Of a stretch of 54,143 bases of DNA, positions 34,172 through 42,425 are shown one piece after another. The notes under the pieces were generated by a model. It had not been told where the DNA came from. It saw nothing but the letters and a program-made list of their open reading frames with translations, and did not search any database. Source of the stretch: Bacillota bacterium (lineage in GTDB: Bacteria; Bacillota; Bacilli; Paenibacillales; Paenibacillaceae); the NCBI GenBank assembly GCA_023386495.1, contig JAEWJS010000146.1, positions 1-54,143 of the forward strand. Reading direction: 5' to 3'. Positions within the stretch are counted from its first letter, which is position 1, and every line of letters starts with the position of its first letter. A program made the translations under genes and the position numbers.

Positions 34172-34904
34172 GCAGCTTCCCTCCCTTTCGACCTGCATGG
34201 TCCAGCTCCGCTTCGGCTCGTTCGATGGCCCGCTGCATGGCGGTCTGCGGATTCTCGAGCAGCTTGCCATGACCGACAGCCAGCAGCGTCGGCTTCAATG
34301 CCAGCAGCATGCGCGCGCTCTCGAGCGCCAACGGCTTATGCCAGGTGGCCATGGCAGGGAACGGGAACCACGGCATTAGCGTGCCGGAGACCGCTACCCC
34401 GCCGCGCGTCTGCAGCGCGTCGCCCGCGATCAGCGCGCCGGAGCGCCTGTCGAGGTAAGCGACCAGACCCGGCGTATGGCCCGGCGCTGCATGGACGGTG
34501 AGCGAGCCGATGCTGTCGCCGTCCTGCAGCAGCCGATCCGGCCGCGTGACGACATTCTTCGGCACATCCCCTCGAATCGGGAACTGCGGTTCGTCCGCCT
34601 GCAGCGACGTATCGCCGGCCAGCAGCCTGGCGTCTCTAGCCGAGATCATGACCTCCGCTTCGGGCAGCACCCGCTTCAACCGATCCAGCGCCCCGACGTG
34701 GTCCCCATGCGCATGCGTTAACGCGATCCTGCGAATCGGCTTCCTCAGCCTCTCGGCTGCGGCTAGAATCCCCTTCGCGCTGAACGGCATTGCACAGTCG
34801 ATCAGGGTCAGTCCGTCAACCTCCTCGACGAGATAGCAATTCACCGGAAACAGCCTTGGCATGAACGACAATTGATGCAATTTTCCGTGCGTTGTTATTT
34901 TCAT
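34164..34904 (-). CDS. MBL-fold metallo-hydrolase
   Basis: A 246-residue metallo-beta-lactamase-fold protein. Metal ligands are visible: H64, H66, D68 and H69 in THAHGDH, a later histidine in AAPGHTPG, and the aspartate in IAGDAL. It could be a lactonase, thioesterase or glyoxalase-like enzyme; the substrate is unknown. ATG 34904 (MKITTHGK) is preferred, since the longer form at 34946 begins inside the promoter/operator region. It is co-transcribed with and overlaps the TetR gene. Confidence 0.8.
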   Translation of the reverse strand: MKITTHGKLHQLSFMPRLFPVNCYLVEEVDGLTLIDCAMPFSAKGILAAAERLRKPIRRIALTHAHGDHVGALDRLKRVLPEAEVMISARDARLLAGDTSLQADEPQFPIRGDVPKNVVTRPDRLLQDGDSIGSLTVHAAPGHTPGLVAYLDRRSGALIAGDALQTRGGVAVSGTLMPWFPFPAMATWHKPLALESARMLLALKPTLLAVGHGKLLENPQTAMQRAIERAEAELDHAGRKGGKLHA

Positions 34905-34922
34905 CACAGTCTCGCCCCTCGT

Positions 34923-34971
34923 AACTAATATGATTAGTTTTATCATAACTAATCACATTAGCTTTCGTCAA
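34923..34971 (-). promoter_or_regulatory. Promoter with two TetR-type operators
   Basis: Operator 1 is AACTAAT-ATG-ATTAGTT (34923-34939), a perfect 7-bp dyad; operator 2 is AACTAAT-CAC-ATTAGCT (34947-34963), one mismatch, centred 24 bases away. Minus-strand promoter: -35 TTGACG (34971 to 34966), 18-base spacer, -10 TATGAT (34947 to 34942). Operator 2 fills the spacer and operator 1 covers the transcript start, a classic repression layout for the TetR protein encoded downstream. Confidence 0.8.
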
Positions 34972-35017
34972 TGTTTTTCGTCGGTTTCTTCCTAAATTTC
35001 GGTAATTCAAGCGATCG

Positions 35018-35061
35018 TGTGATAATTATCACTTTCGGTGCGCCCGGCCACCTTGTACACT
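35018..35061 (+). promoter_or_regulatory. Rex/FNR-type dyad and promoter of the FNT-ldh operon
   Basis: TGTGATAATTATCACT (35018-35033) contains the perfect palindrome GTGATAATTATCAC and fits the TGTGA-N6-TCACA form shared by Rex and FNR/CRP sites. A -10-like TACACT lies at 35056-35061. In B. subtilis the redox repressor Rex controls both ldh and the FNT gene ywcJ, so Rex is preferred, but the dyad sits near -42, which would also suit FNR activation. Confidence 0.6.
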
Positions 35062-35144
35062 GAAGTCAGGAAATGGAATGGATATCATTGGTTCGCAGGC
35101 GGGAAAGCTACACCCGACATCCTGCCCGAAGGGAGACGCAGATC

Positions 35145-35936
35145 ATGGAACTTATCCCCTTGCAGCAGGTCGAGAAGCTGGCGCTGAAGAAGCACAAGAT
35201 CTACACGACAAGCAAGCTGCACTATGTGCTGCGCGCCATGCTGGCCAGCATGTTCATCGGCTTCGGCGTCATCGTCGCCTTCAAGACAGGGAACTACTTC
35301 TACCTGGAGCATTCCCCGCTGACGTACCCGATGGCCGCGCTCACGTTCGGCGCCGCGATCATCTTAATCTCCTACGGCGGCGGCGACCTGTTCACCGGCA
35401 ACACGTTCTACTTCTCCTTCGCCGCGCTGCGCCGCAAGCTGCCCTGGGGAACCGTGCTCCGGTTGTGGCTTACGAGCTATGGCGGCAACATCCTGGGGGC
35501 AGTCGCCTTCGCGCTGCTCATCTGGGCCACCGGGCTATTCGAGAGCGCAGACGTGAACGGCTTCCTGCTCAGCGTCGTAGAGAAGAAGATGCAGGCGCCG
35601 ATCGTCGAGCTTTTCTTCCGCGGCCTGCTCTGTAACTGGCTGGTCTGCCTCGCCTTCTTCGTCCCGATGGGGATGCAAGGCGATGGTCCGAAGCTGTTCG
35701 CCATGATGCTGTTCGTCTTCTGCTTCTTCATCTCGGGCTACGAGCACAGCATTGCGAACATGTGTACCTTTGCCATCGCGCTCGTATTGAATCATCCCGG
35801 CACCATCTCGCTAGGCGGCGTGCTGCATAATCTGATCCCGGTCACGCTGGGGAACATGATCGGCGGCGGCATCCTAATGGGCTACATGTATTATTTCGTG
35901 AACAAACCTTATATGGATACAGAGGAGATGCATTGA
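35145..35936 (+). CDS. Formate/nitrite-transporter family channel (FNT)
   Basis: A 263-residue FNT protein with six hydrophobic helices. The signatures are GGGDLFTGN (about 89-97) and GYEHSIANMCTF (about 200-211, central-pore histidine). FNT channels conduct formate, nitrite, lactate or other small monocarboxylates. The stop codon is one base from the ldh start, so the two are translationally coupled, which points to lactate or formate traffic during fermentation. ATG 35145 has GGGAGACG upstream; the longer frame start at 35073 would lie just after the promoter. Confidence 0.88.
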   Translation: MELIPLQQVEKLALKKHKIYTTSKLHYVLRAMLASMFIGFGVIVAFKTGNYFYLEHSPLTYPMAALTFGAAIILISYGGGDLFTGNTFYFSFAALRRKLPWGTVLRLWLTSYGGNILGAVAFALLIWATGLFESADVNGFLLSVVEKKMQAPIVELFFRGLLCNWLVCLAFFVPMGMQGDGPKLFAMMLFVFCFFISGYEHSIANMCTFAIALVLNHPGTISLGGVLHNLIPVTLGNMIGGGILMGYMYYFVNKPYMDTEEMH

Positions 35937-35937
35937 T

Positions 35938-36852
35938 ATGAAGAAAACAAGAGTAGTTGTCATCGGCGTAGGAGCGGTAGGTTCCACAACGGCCTATACC
36001 CTGCTGCTGCGGGGAAGAATGGATGAATTGGTCTTGATCGACGCGAATGCGGGCAAGGCCGTAGGCGACGCGCTCGATATGAATCACGGCATGCCGTTCA
36101 TCGGCGGGACCAAGGTGTGGGCAGGTACTTACGAAGACTGCGCGGATGCGGACATCGTCATCATTACGGCCGGCGCCGCTCAGAAGCCCGGCGAGACGCG
36201 CGTCGATCTCTTGAAGCGCAATGTCGGCATCTACGAGAGCATCATCGACGAAGTGCTCAAGTACAACAAGGACGGCATCCTATTGATCGCGACGAACCCC
36301 GTCGACATCATGGCCTACTTCTCCCTTAAACGTTCCAAGTGGCCGGTTCACCGCGTCATCGGCTCCGGCACGCTGCTCGACAGCGCGCGCTTCCGCTACC
36401 TGATCGGCCAGCATCTGCGGATCGACCCGCGGAGCGTGCATGCGCACATCATCGGCGAGCACGGCGACTCCGAGCTGCCGGTCTGGAGCCTGGCCAACGT
36501 TGCCGGCACGGACGTCGATATTACCGACGAAGCGAAGCAGGAGATCTTCGTGAACACGCGCGATGCCGCGTACCAGATCATCGAAGCCAAGGGCGCGACC
36601 TACTATGCGATCGCCCTGGCGCTCGACCGGATCGTGACCGCCATTCTGCGCAACGAATCGGCCGTGCTCAACGTCTCCACGCTGCTCGATAACTATCACG
36701 GCGTATCGGACGTATACCTGGGCGTACCTTGCGTCGTCGACCGCACGGGCATCCGCGAAGTAATGAACATCAGCCTCTCGGAGGAAGAGAAGGCGCTGCT
36801 GCACAAGTCGGCGGATAAGCTGAAGGGCTTGATTCAGTCGATCGAGATGTAA
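35938..36852 (+). CDS. ldh: L-lactate dehydrogenase
   Basis: A 304-residue NAD-dependent L-LDH. It has GVGAVGS (10-16), the substrate-selecting Q82 in AAQKPGETR (an arginine there would mean malate dehydrogenase), R88, R151 with D148/D149 region, and catalytic H175 in IGEHGDSE. It reduces pyruvate to L-lactate and regenerates NAD. ATG 35938 follows GAGGAGATG. It forms a two-gene operon with the FNT channel under a Rex/FNR-type site, fitting induction at low oxygen or high NADH. Confidence 0.92.
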   Translation: MKKTRVVVIGVGAVGSTTAYTLLLRGRMDELVLIDANAGKAVGDALDMNHGMPFIGGTKVWAGTYEDCADADIVIITAGAAQKPGETRVDLLKRNVGIYESIIDEVLKYNKDGILLIATNPVDIMAYFSLKRSKWPVHRVIGSGTLLDSARFRYLIGQHLRIDPRSVHAHIIGEHGDSELPVWSLANVAGTDVDITDEAKQEIFVNTRDAAYQIIEAKGATYYAIALALDRIVTAILRNESAVLNVSTLLDNYHGVSDVYLGVPCVVDRTGIREVMNISLSEEEKALLHKSADKLKGLIQSIEM

Positions 36853-36882
36853 CGATTACCGGACCTTCAGGCCCGGCCATGA

Positions 36883-36927
36883 AGCCCCTGTCAGGCGCGT
36901 TCAACGGACGCTAACCTGGCAGGGGCT
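36883..36927 (+). terminator. Terminator after ldh
   Basis: AGCCCCTG-CAGG pairs with CCTG-CAGGGGCT, followed by ATATTGTTG. It ends the FNT-ldh operon. Confidence 0.7.
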
Positions 36928-36991
36928 ATATTGTTGTAGGCGCCTCTCACCGCATGCATTCTCTTCCGCAACTCCAACTCTCCCGCGCAGT

Positions 36992-37184
36992 CCATTTAAG
37001 TGCTTTTCGGGCAACTATTCGGGTTGGAATCCGCGATTCGCTGCCGATAGTTGCTTTTGGAGCAACTAAACCTGCCAGTTTTCATACAAGCATAGAATAG
37101 ATGGACATTTAAGTGTCCGAAAAGCAACTATTCGCCCGGACACGCCGGATTCCTCCGATTTAAGTGCTCGAAAAGCAACTATTT
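36992..37184. repeat. Cluster of ~26-bp intergenic repeats
   Basis: Three direct copies of a unit like ATTTAAGTG-(C/T)-CGAAAAGCAACTATT lie at 36992-37023 (diverged), 37106-37137 and 37157-37184. A fourth, partial copy forms its own dyad, TAGTTGC-N7-GCAACTA, at 37048-37068. The whole stretch 36928-37260 contains no supportable gene. Repeats of this kind look like a dispersed intergenic family rather than CRISPR, since spacing and copy sequence vary. Confidence 0.7.
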
Positions 37185-37261
37185 CCACCACCAGCCGCCT
37201 CCCCCATCCCAATTGATGCGCTTACATTCATTTTCCGGCAGGGCCCATTCATTATCGCGCA

Positions 37262-37290
37262 TTTACAGTCAGAATATTCTGACTTATTAT
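37262..37290 (+). promoter_or_regulatory. Promoter with a perfect palindrome filling the spacer
   Basis: -35 TTTACA (37262-37267), a 17-base spacer and -10 TATTAT (37285-37290). The spacer is almost exactly the perfect 16-bp palindrome GTCAGAATATTCTGAC (37268-37283). A dimeric repressor bound here would block RNA polymerase. It drives the first isochorismatase-like gene. Confidence 0.65.
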
Positions 37291-37323
37291 GACGATGAGA
37301 ATGAATAGCGGAGGGATGAAGGA

Positions 37324-38046
37324 ATGAGCAAACTTAGCTGGTACGACTTCATGACGGAACAGGATAAGGCACATGACGCCCTGCTGGGCAAAAAGGAGCT
37401 CGCCGGATTCGGGTCGAAGCCGGCGCTGCTGCTGATCGACATTTACTACAGCGTGCTGGGCATGAGGCGCGAGCCGATCCTGGAATCGATCAAGACCTGG
37501 CCGATGAGCACGGGGCTCGAAGGCTGGGAAGCCGTCGACCAGACCGCGATCCTACTCGCCGCCGCAAGAGCGAACGGCATTCCGGTCATCCATGTCAAAG
37601 GCCTCCACACCGGCGTCAACACCTGGTCGCGCGGCGGCAAGGGCAAGCGCAACACATCCGCTCTGACGGAGGACATGATCGCGAAGGGCCGCGAAATCGT
37701 CGAAGAAGTCGAACCGCTGCCGGGTGAGCTCGTCATCGAGAAGGCTGCGGCGAGCGCTTTTCACGGCACGCCGCTCCTGTTCCAGCTCGTCAGCCTCGGC
37801 ATCGACACCGTAATCTGCTGCGGCGAGACGACCAGCGGCTGTGTCCGCGCATCCGTCGTCGACGGTGCGACCTATCGCTTCAAGATGGGCGTCGTGGAGG
37901 AATGCGTCTTCGATCGCACGCAAGCCTCCCACTACATGAATCTGTATGATCTGCACCAGAAGTATGCCGATGTCGTCAGCTTGCCGTATACGGTGCAATA
38001 TTTCGAAGCTGTCGGCTCGAAGAGCGAAGCCAGCGTGACCGCTTAG
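37324..38046 (+). CDS. Isochorismatase-fold amidohydrolase, paralogue 1
   Basis: A 240-residue cysteine hydrolase. The triad is D39 (LLLIDIYYSVLG), K140 (LVIEK) and C173 (GETTSGCVRASVVDGA). The TTSGCVRASVVD block resembles N-carbamoylsarcosine amidase and maleamate amidase more than true isochorismatases. It is strongly similar to two paralogues at 39213 and 39986. It has its own promoter with a palindromic operator, and its 3' end overlaps the convergent LysR gene by four bases. GGAGGGATGAAGGA precedes ATG 37324. The substrate is unknown. Confidence 0.85.
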   Translation: MSKLSWYDFMTEQDKAHDALLGKKELAGFGSKPALLLIDIYYSVLGMRREPILESIKTWPMSTGLEGWEAVDQTAILLAAARANGIPVIHVKGLHTGVNTWSRGGKGKRNTSALTEDMIAKGREIVEEVEPLPGELVIEKAAASAFHGTPLLFQLVSLGIDTVICCGETTSGCVRASVVDGATYRFKMGVVEECVFDRTQASHYMNLYDLHQKYADVVSLPYTVQYFEAVGSKSEASVTA

Positions 38047-38969
38047 GGCAGCACGCCCGCCAAGCCGCCCCCCTGACCTGCCCCCTGATTGATACGTTCC
38101 TCGAAATGGCGGATGAACAGTGCATCCAGGCTGTTCATCTCGCCCTTGCGATAGACGACGAACACCTGACTCAGCGGAAAAGGATTGTGTTCGATCTCCA
38201 GTTGAACGAGTTCCCCCTGCTCCACCTCCCTCCTCATGTAGACGCCTCCCGATAGGAACACCCCCGCATTGCGCATCAAGAAATGCTTGATTAACGCCAG
38301 GTTATTCGTCTCGTACTTCGGCTTATACGGGTAATTAAATTGCGCCAGTGTCATGTCGATCATCTGCCTGTACTGCGTCTCCTTCGGATACGTGACGATC
38401 GATTCCTTCAGAATATCCCCCAGCGGTACCTTCTTCTGCTTCGCGAAAGGATGCTCAGGCGACACGAACAGCATCGTCTGCTCGCTGTGAATCGGACGGT
38501 ATACGAATTCGCTGTCATTGCTCGTATAGCGGGTAATACCGAGCTGGAATGTCTGATTCTTCATCAGCCGGACGAGCTCATTCGATGCGTAGCAATACAC
38601 CTTAATCGAGACATGCGGATAATCGTCCGTGAAGGAATCCATGACATCCGGCAGCACATAGGCTGCGAATGAGTTGTTGCAGCCGATCGACAGCTTCCCC
38701 GTCTCCCCGGCACTTACCCGTTCGACCGCCTCCTTCCCCTCCTGAATCGCGCCCATGATGCGCCTGGCATGCGGCAGGAACGCCTTGCCCTCCTCCGTCA
38801 GCCTGACTTTCCCTCTCCCGCGAATAAGCAGCGACTTGCCGATCTCTTTCTCCAGCTGGCTGATCCGGTGCGAGACCGTAGGCTGCGGCAGATAGAGCAG
38901 CTCGGCCGCTTTCTTGTAGGAACCGTTCTGGTAGACCGTCAAGAAGGTTTCGATCTGTTCAAGATTCAT
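38043..38969 (-). CDS. LysR-family transcription regulator
   Basis: A 308-residue LTTR. The N-terminal winged HTH (about 1-60) includes GSYKKAAELLYLPQPTVSHRISQLEKEIG, and the C-terminal ligand-binding domain spans about 90-295. ATG 38969 is preferred to GTG 38975 because GGAGGGG has proper spacing to the ATG. It lies between isochorismatase-like paralogue 1 (convergent) and paralogue 2 (divergent), so it likely controls the downstream amidohydrolase and transporter operon and itself. Confidence 0.88.
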   Translation of the reverse strand: MNLEQIETFLTVYQNGSYKKAAELLYLPQPTVSHRISQLEKEIGKSLLIRGRGKVRLTEEGKAFLPHARRIMGAIQEGKEAVERVSAGETGKLSIGCNNSFAAYVLPDVMDSFTDDYPHVSIKVYCYASNELVRLMKNQTFQLGITRYTSNDSEFVYRPIHSEQTMLFVSPEHPFAKQKKVPLGDILKESIVTYPKETQYRQMIDMTLAQFNYPYKPKYETNNLALIKHFLMRNAGVFLSGGVYMRREVEQGELVQLEIEHNPFPLSQVFVVYRKGEMNSLDALFIRHFEERINQGAGQGGGLAGVLP

Positions 38970-38981
38970 CTCCACCCCTCC

Positions 38982-39033
38982 ATTGTGTAAAGATAATTAA
39001 CACAATACTATCACCGACTGATGCGAAGAACAA
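38982..39033 (-). promoter_or_regulatory. LysR box and lysR promoter
   Basis: ATTGTGT-N11-ACACAAT (38982-39006) is a perfect T-N11-A LysR box with 7-bp arms. The minus-strand promoter, -35 TTGTTC (39033 to 39028), 17-base spacer, -10 TAGTAT (39010 to 39005), overlaps the box at its -10, which fits autorepression. Confidence 0.75.
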
Positions 39034-39118
39034 TAATTAGTGCCGTTAAATTATCTGAAAATTTAGTCTTGTATCCGTTATCATTCAATTAATGAACATT
39101 GGCATTCATAACTGATGA

Positions 39119-39148
39119 TTTACGAACCCCTCCGCCCTCCCATACACT
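39119..39148 (+). promoter_or_regulatory. Candidate promoter of the amidohydrolase/transporter operon
   Basis: -35 TTTACG (39119-39124), an 18-base spacer and -10 TACACT (39143-39148), about 65 bases before the second isochorismatase-like gene. The weak -35 fits dependence on an activator. Confidence 0.4.
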
Positions 39149-39212
39149 GAGATCAAGCAATCAAGGAGTCAGCAAAACGTTAGGTTAGTTAACAAGAAAT
39201 GGAGGAGTGAAC

Positions 39213-39914
39213 ATGAACACAAGAGGATGGGAGAAGTACTTGTCCGAGCGAGACCGGCAGCATGACGCGATGAACGGCAAACGGGAACCGAACGGCTTCG
39301 GCGCGAAGCCGGCGCTGCTCCTGATCGACATCTACTACAGCGTGCTCGGTACGAAGCGCGAGCCGATCTTCGAGTCGATGAACACCTGGCCGGGCAGCAC
39401 GGGGCTTGAGGGCTGGGCCGCCGTCGACAAGACCGCCGAGCTGCTCGCGGTCGCTCGGGAGACCGGGATACCAGTCATTCACGTGAAGGGGCTCCAGAAC
39501 GGTATGAAGCCTTGGATCCATCGCAAGCGCGGGGCATCGAAGCTGCCGCAGGAGCTATTGAAGCGCGGCTTCGAGATCGTCGACGAGGTGAAGCCGATCG
39601 GCGGCGAGCTCGTCATCGAGAAGTCCGCGCCTAGCGCCTTCCAAGGGACGCCGCTCTTGTTCCACCTTATCAGCCTCGGCATCGATACCGTCATCTGCTG
39701 CGGCGAGACGACGAGCGGCTGCGTCAGGGCAAGCGTCGTCGACGGCGCGACCGAGCGGTTCCGGATGGGCGTCGTGGAGGAATGCGTCTTCGACCGGACG
39801 GAGTCTTCGCACTGGATGAACCTGTACGACATGAATCAGAAGTATGCGGATGTCGTGCTGCTGGACGCCGCGAAGCAATACTTCCGCCAAGTCGGCAAGA
39901 AGCTGGCCGTATAG
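39213..39914 (+). CDS. Isochorismatase-fold amidohydrolase, paralogue 2
   Basis: A 233-residue cysteine hydrolase with triad D39, K137 and C170. It shares long blocks with paralogue 1, such as PALLLIDIYYSVLG, STGLEGW and ICCGETTSGCVRASVVDGA, while the loop around 95-125 (NGMKPWIHRKRGASKLPQE) differs and probably shapes specificity. GGAGGA at 39201-39206 selects ATG 39213 rather than GTG 39207. It is the first gene of a run through to the MFS gene, divergent from lysR. Confidence 0.85.
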   Translation: MNTRGWEKYLSERDRQHDAMNGKREPNGFGAKPALLLIDIYYSVLGTKREPIFESMNTWPGSTGLEGWAAVDKTAELLAVARETGIPVIHVKGLQNGMKPWIHRKRGASKLPQELLKRGFEIVDEVKPIGGELVIEKSAPSAFQGTPLLFHLISLGIDTVICCGETTSGCVRASVVDGATERFRMGVVEECVFDRTESSHWMNLYDMNQKYADVVLLDAAKQYFRQVGKKLAV

Positions 39915-39985
39915 CGAAGCAGACGATCTGAAGAGCCATACGATTAACGAATACGATTCTATGCCAATGCCAAGGAGGAATGAAC

Positions 39986-40693
39986 ATGTACGGTTGGGAG
40001 ACTTACATGAGCGAACGGGATAAGAAGCACGACGAGCTATGGGGCAAGAAGGAGCTGTACGGCTTCGGCGAGCGTCCGGCGCTGCTGCTCATCGACATCT
40101 ACTACAGCGTGCTCGGCACGAAGCGGGAACCGATCTTCGAATCGATGAAGCAGTGGCCGTCCAGTACCGGACTCGAAGGCTGGGAAGCGGTCGACAAGAC
40201 GGCCGAGCTGCTCGCAGTCGCCCGCGAGAACGGCATTCCGGTCATCCACATCAAAGGCCTGCACTCCGGCGTCAATCACTGGGGCCGGCGCAAACGCCGC
40301 CAGGTCGACATGTCGCCGGAGCTCCGCCAGAAGGGCACCGAGATCGTGGACGAGGTGAAGCCGCTGCCCGGCGAGCTTGTCATCGAGAAAGCTTCGCCGA
40401 GCGCTTTTCACGGCACGCCGCTAACGTTCCAGCTCGTCTCGCTCGGCATCGATACGGTCATCTGCTGCGGCGAAACCACCAGCGGCTGCGTCCGAGCCAG
40501 CGTCGTCGACGGCGCGACACAGCGCTTCCGGATGGGGGTTGTCGCCGATTGCGTCTTCGACCGGACGGAGGCCTCGCACTACATGAACCTCTACGACATG
40601 CATAACAAGTACGCCGACGTCGTCAGCCTTGGCGATGCCAAGTCCTACTTCACATCGATCGGCGCGAAGAACAAGGCTGCCATGAACGCATAA
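39986..40693 (+). CDS. Isochorismatase-fold amidohydrolase, paralogue 3
   Basis: A 235-residue cysteine hydrolase with triad D37, K135 and C168, closely related to the two upstream copies. The variable loop is SGVNHWGRRKRRQVDMSPE. AAGGAGG at 39972-39978 gives seven bases of spacing to ATG 39986 and only one to ATG 39980, so the shorter form is chosen. It is followed by a stem-loop and then a peptide-type ABC importer. Confidence 0.85.
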   Translation: MYGWETYMSERDKKHDELWGKKELYGFGERPALLLIDIYYSVLGTKREPIFESMKQWPSSTGLEGWEAVDKTAELLAVARENGIPVIHIKGLHSGVNHWGRRKRRQVDMSPELRQKGTEIVDEVKPLPGELVIEKASPSAFHGTPLTFQLVSLGIDTVICCGETTSGCVRASVVDGATQRFRMGVVADCVFDRTEASHYMNLYDMHNKYADVVSLGDAKSYFTSIGAKNKAAMNA

Positions 40694-40716
40694 TCACGAT
40701 CGACAGCGGTGCATGA

Positions 40717-40752
40717 GGATGGCTCCTAACCGCCCTTTGGAACGGAGCCTCC
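40717..40752 (+). terminator. Stem-loop between the hydrolase genes and the importer
   Basis: GGCTCC (40721-40726) pairs with GGAGCC (40744-40749), extended by GG/CC. No T-tract follows, so it is more likely an RNA processing or attenuation site than a full terminator. Confidence 0.35.
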
Positions 40753-40803
40753 GCCGACACCAGGCATCACCCACTACACCGCATCGGATGGAGGGAATGA
40801 ACC

Positions 40804-42408
40804 ATGAAGAGTACCCGTATGATTAAGCTCGGATGGATGGTACTGCTCGCTGTCGCCGTCTTCGTCACCGCATGCTCCGATGGCGGCAGCTCACAACCGG
40901 CGAACAGCGAGAAGGAGAACGCGGCTGCATCGACCGCAGCGGGTTCCAATTCCGCCCCTGCAGGCGACAAAGTATTGAAGGTCCGCTTCTACGACGACCC
41001 GGCAGGGTATGACCCGGCCAGCATATTCCGGATCGAGAACGAGAACATCGCCTTTAACATTTTCAGCGGATTGACGACGTACGAATCGGCCACGGGCAAG
41101 ATCATCCCGGATCTGGCCGAATCCTGGGAATCGCCCGACAACCGCGTGTGGACCTTCAAGCTGCGGCAAGGGGTCCAGTGGCAGAAGGGCTACGGAGAAT
41201 TCACGTCGGCGGATGTCGTGTACTCCTACAATCGCATTCTCGACCCCGCTACCGCCTCGCCGTACGCGGCTGAGTTCAACAATGTGGCGTCGATCGAGGC
41301 CCCTGACGATTACACCGTGGTCATCACGCTGAAACAGCCGGACGGTAACTTCCTTCACCAAGTCGCGAACTATCACCAAGGCCAGATCGTGAAGAAGGAA
41401 GCGGTCGAGCAATTCGGCGATCAATTCAAGTGGAATCCCGTCGGCACCGGACCGTTCGCGGTGGAGAAGATCGATCCGACCTCCGAGATCATTCTCGTTC
41501 GGCACGACGACTACTACCTCGGTCCTGCACCGCTCTCGAAAATTATTTTCCGAATCATCAAGGATGAGTCCACGGCGACCATCGCGCTCCAGAACGGCGA
41601 AGTTGATGTCGTGATGCGCTCCAACAAGGAGGAGAATCTCGACATTCTCGAGCAAGCCGGCTTCAAGATGAATTACGTCGAGAATTACGCCGTCTCGCTG
41701 AAGGTATTCAACCTCGAGAATCCGATCCTGAACAACGCGAAGGTCCGGCAGGCATGGGCGCACGCCGTCGACTGGGAGACTATCGCGGCCGGCATCTCCC
41801 CTCGCCTGCAGAAGAAGGCCAAGAGCATGCTGCTCGATTGGATGGAAGGCTATTCGGATAACATTCCGAGCTATGAGTTCAATCCCGAGAAGGCGAAGCA
41901 GCTGCTGGCAGAGGCCGGCTACCCGGACGGCTTCGAGATCCAGCAGGACGGCACTTCCGCCACCGGCGTATCCGAACAGATGCAGCTCGAGCAAGAGTAT
42001 CTGGCCGCCGCCGGCATTAAGGTCAACTACAATCTCGTCGATACGCCGACCTACAATCAGATGCGGAACAACGGTGATTTTCAGCTATCCGGCCGCCTGC
42101 TGCCCGCTGTCAATCCCGACATGATCCTATTCAGTTACCTGCACCCGGATAACATCGCGCCTAAGGGGCTGAACGGCGCCCGCTACAACAATCCAGAGTT
42201 GACGGCGAAGCTTGAGGCTGCGCGTGCAGAGACCGACAGCGACAAGCGGCTTAAGCTCTATGAAGAAGTCCAGCAGATCGCGATGACCGAGCTTCCTTAT
42301 CTGCCGACCTATGCAAGCAATGTCTACTGGCCGAGCAAGCAAGAGGTAGACGGCATCGTCATCAATAAGCTGGCGCAGGTGAACTTCTATTACGTGGACA
42401 TTCACTAA
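40804..42408 (+). CDS. Peptide/nickel-type ABC solute-binding lipoprotein
   Basis: A 534-residue family-5 solute-binding protein (DppA/OppA type). The lipobox is VTAC (cysteine near residue 24), followed by a Ser/Asn/Ala linker and the family opening LKVRFYDDPAGYDPASIF...NIFSGLTTYE. It should capture a peptide or other amide-bearing solute for the importer encoded just downstream. Its position after two amidohydrolase genes suggests that the ligand is their substrate. Confidence 0.9.
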   Translation: MKSTRMIKLGWMVLLAVAVFVTACSDGGSSQPANSEKENAAASTAAGSNSAPAGDKVLKVRFYDDPAGYDPASIFRIENENIAFNIFSGLTTYESATGKIIPDLAESWESPDNRVWTFKLRQGVQWQKGYGEFTSADVVYSYNRILDPATASPYAAEFNNVASIEAPDDYTVVITLKQPDGNFLHQVANYHQGQIVKKEAVEQFGDQFKWNPVGTGPFAVEKIDPTSEIILVRHDDYYLGPAPLSKIIFRIIKDESTATIALQNGEVDVVMRSNKEENLDILEQAGFKMNYVENYAVSLKVFNLENPILNNAKVRQAWAHAVDWETIAAGISPRLQKKAKSMLLDWMEGYSDNIPSYEFNPEKAKQLLAEAGYPDGFEIQQDGTSATGVSEQMQLEQEYLAAAGIKVNYNLVDTPTYNQMRNNGDFQLSGRLLPAVNPDMILFSYLHPDNIAPKGLNGARYNNPELTAKLEAARAETDSDKRLKLYEEVQQIAMTELPYLPTYASNVYWPSKQEVDGIVINKLAQVNFYYVDIH

Positions 42409-42425
42409 GGAGGAGGGCAACGGCT

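Noticed and set aside
36992..37184. Possible CRISPR array
   Set aside because: Only three direct copies, with unequal spacing (about 80 and 20 bases) and diverged sequence; no cas genes in the window.
37268..37283. MerR-type operator
   Set aside because: The promoter spacer is 17 bases, whereas MerR activators act on stretched spacers of 19 or 20 bases; a simple repressor site fits better.
40891..41994. 367-codon open frame opposite the peptide-binding protein gene
   Set aside because: Antisense shadow of a recognised gene, with no ribosome binding site and no recognisable domain.
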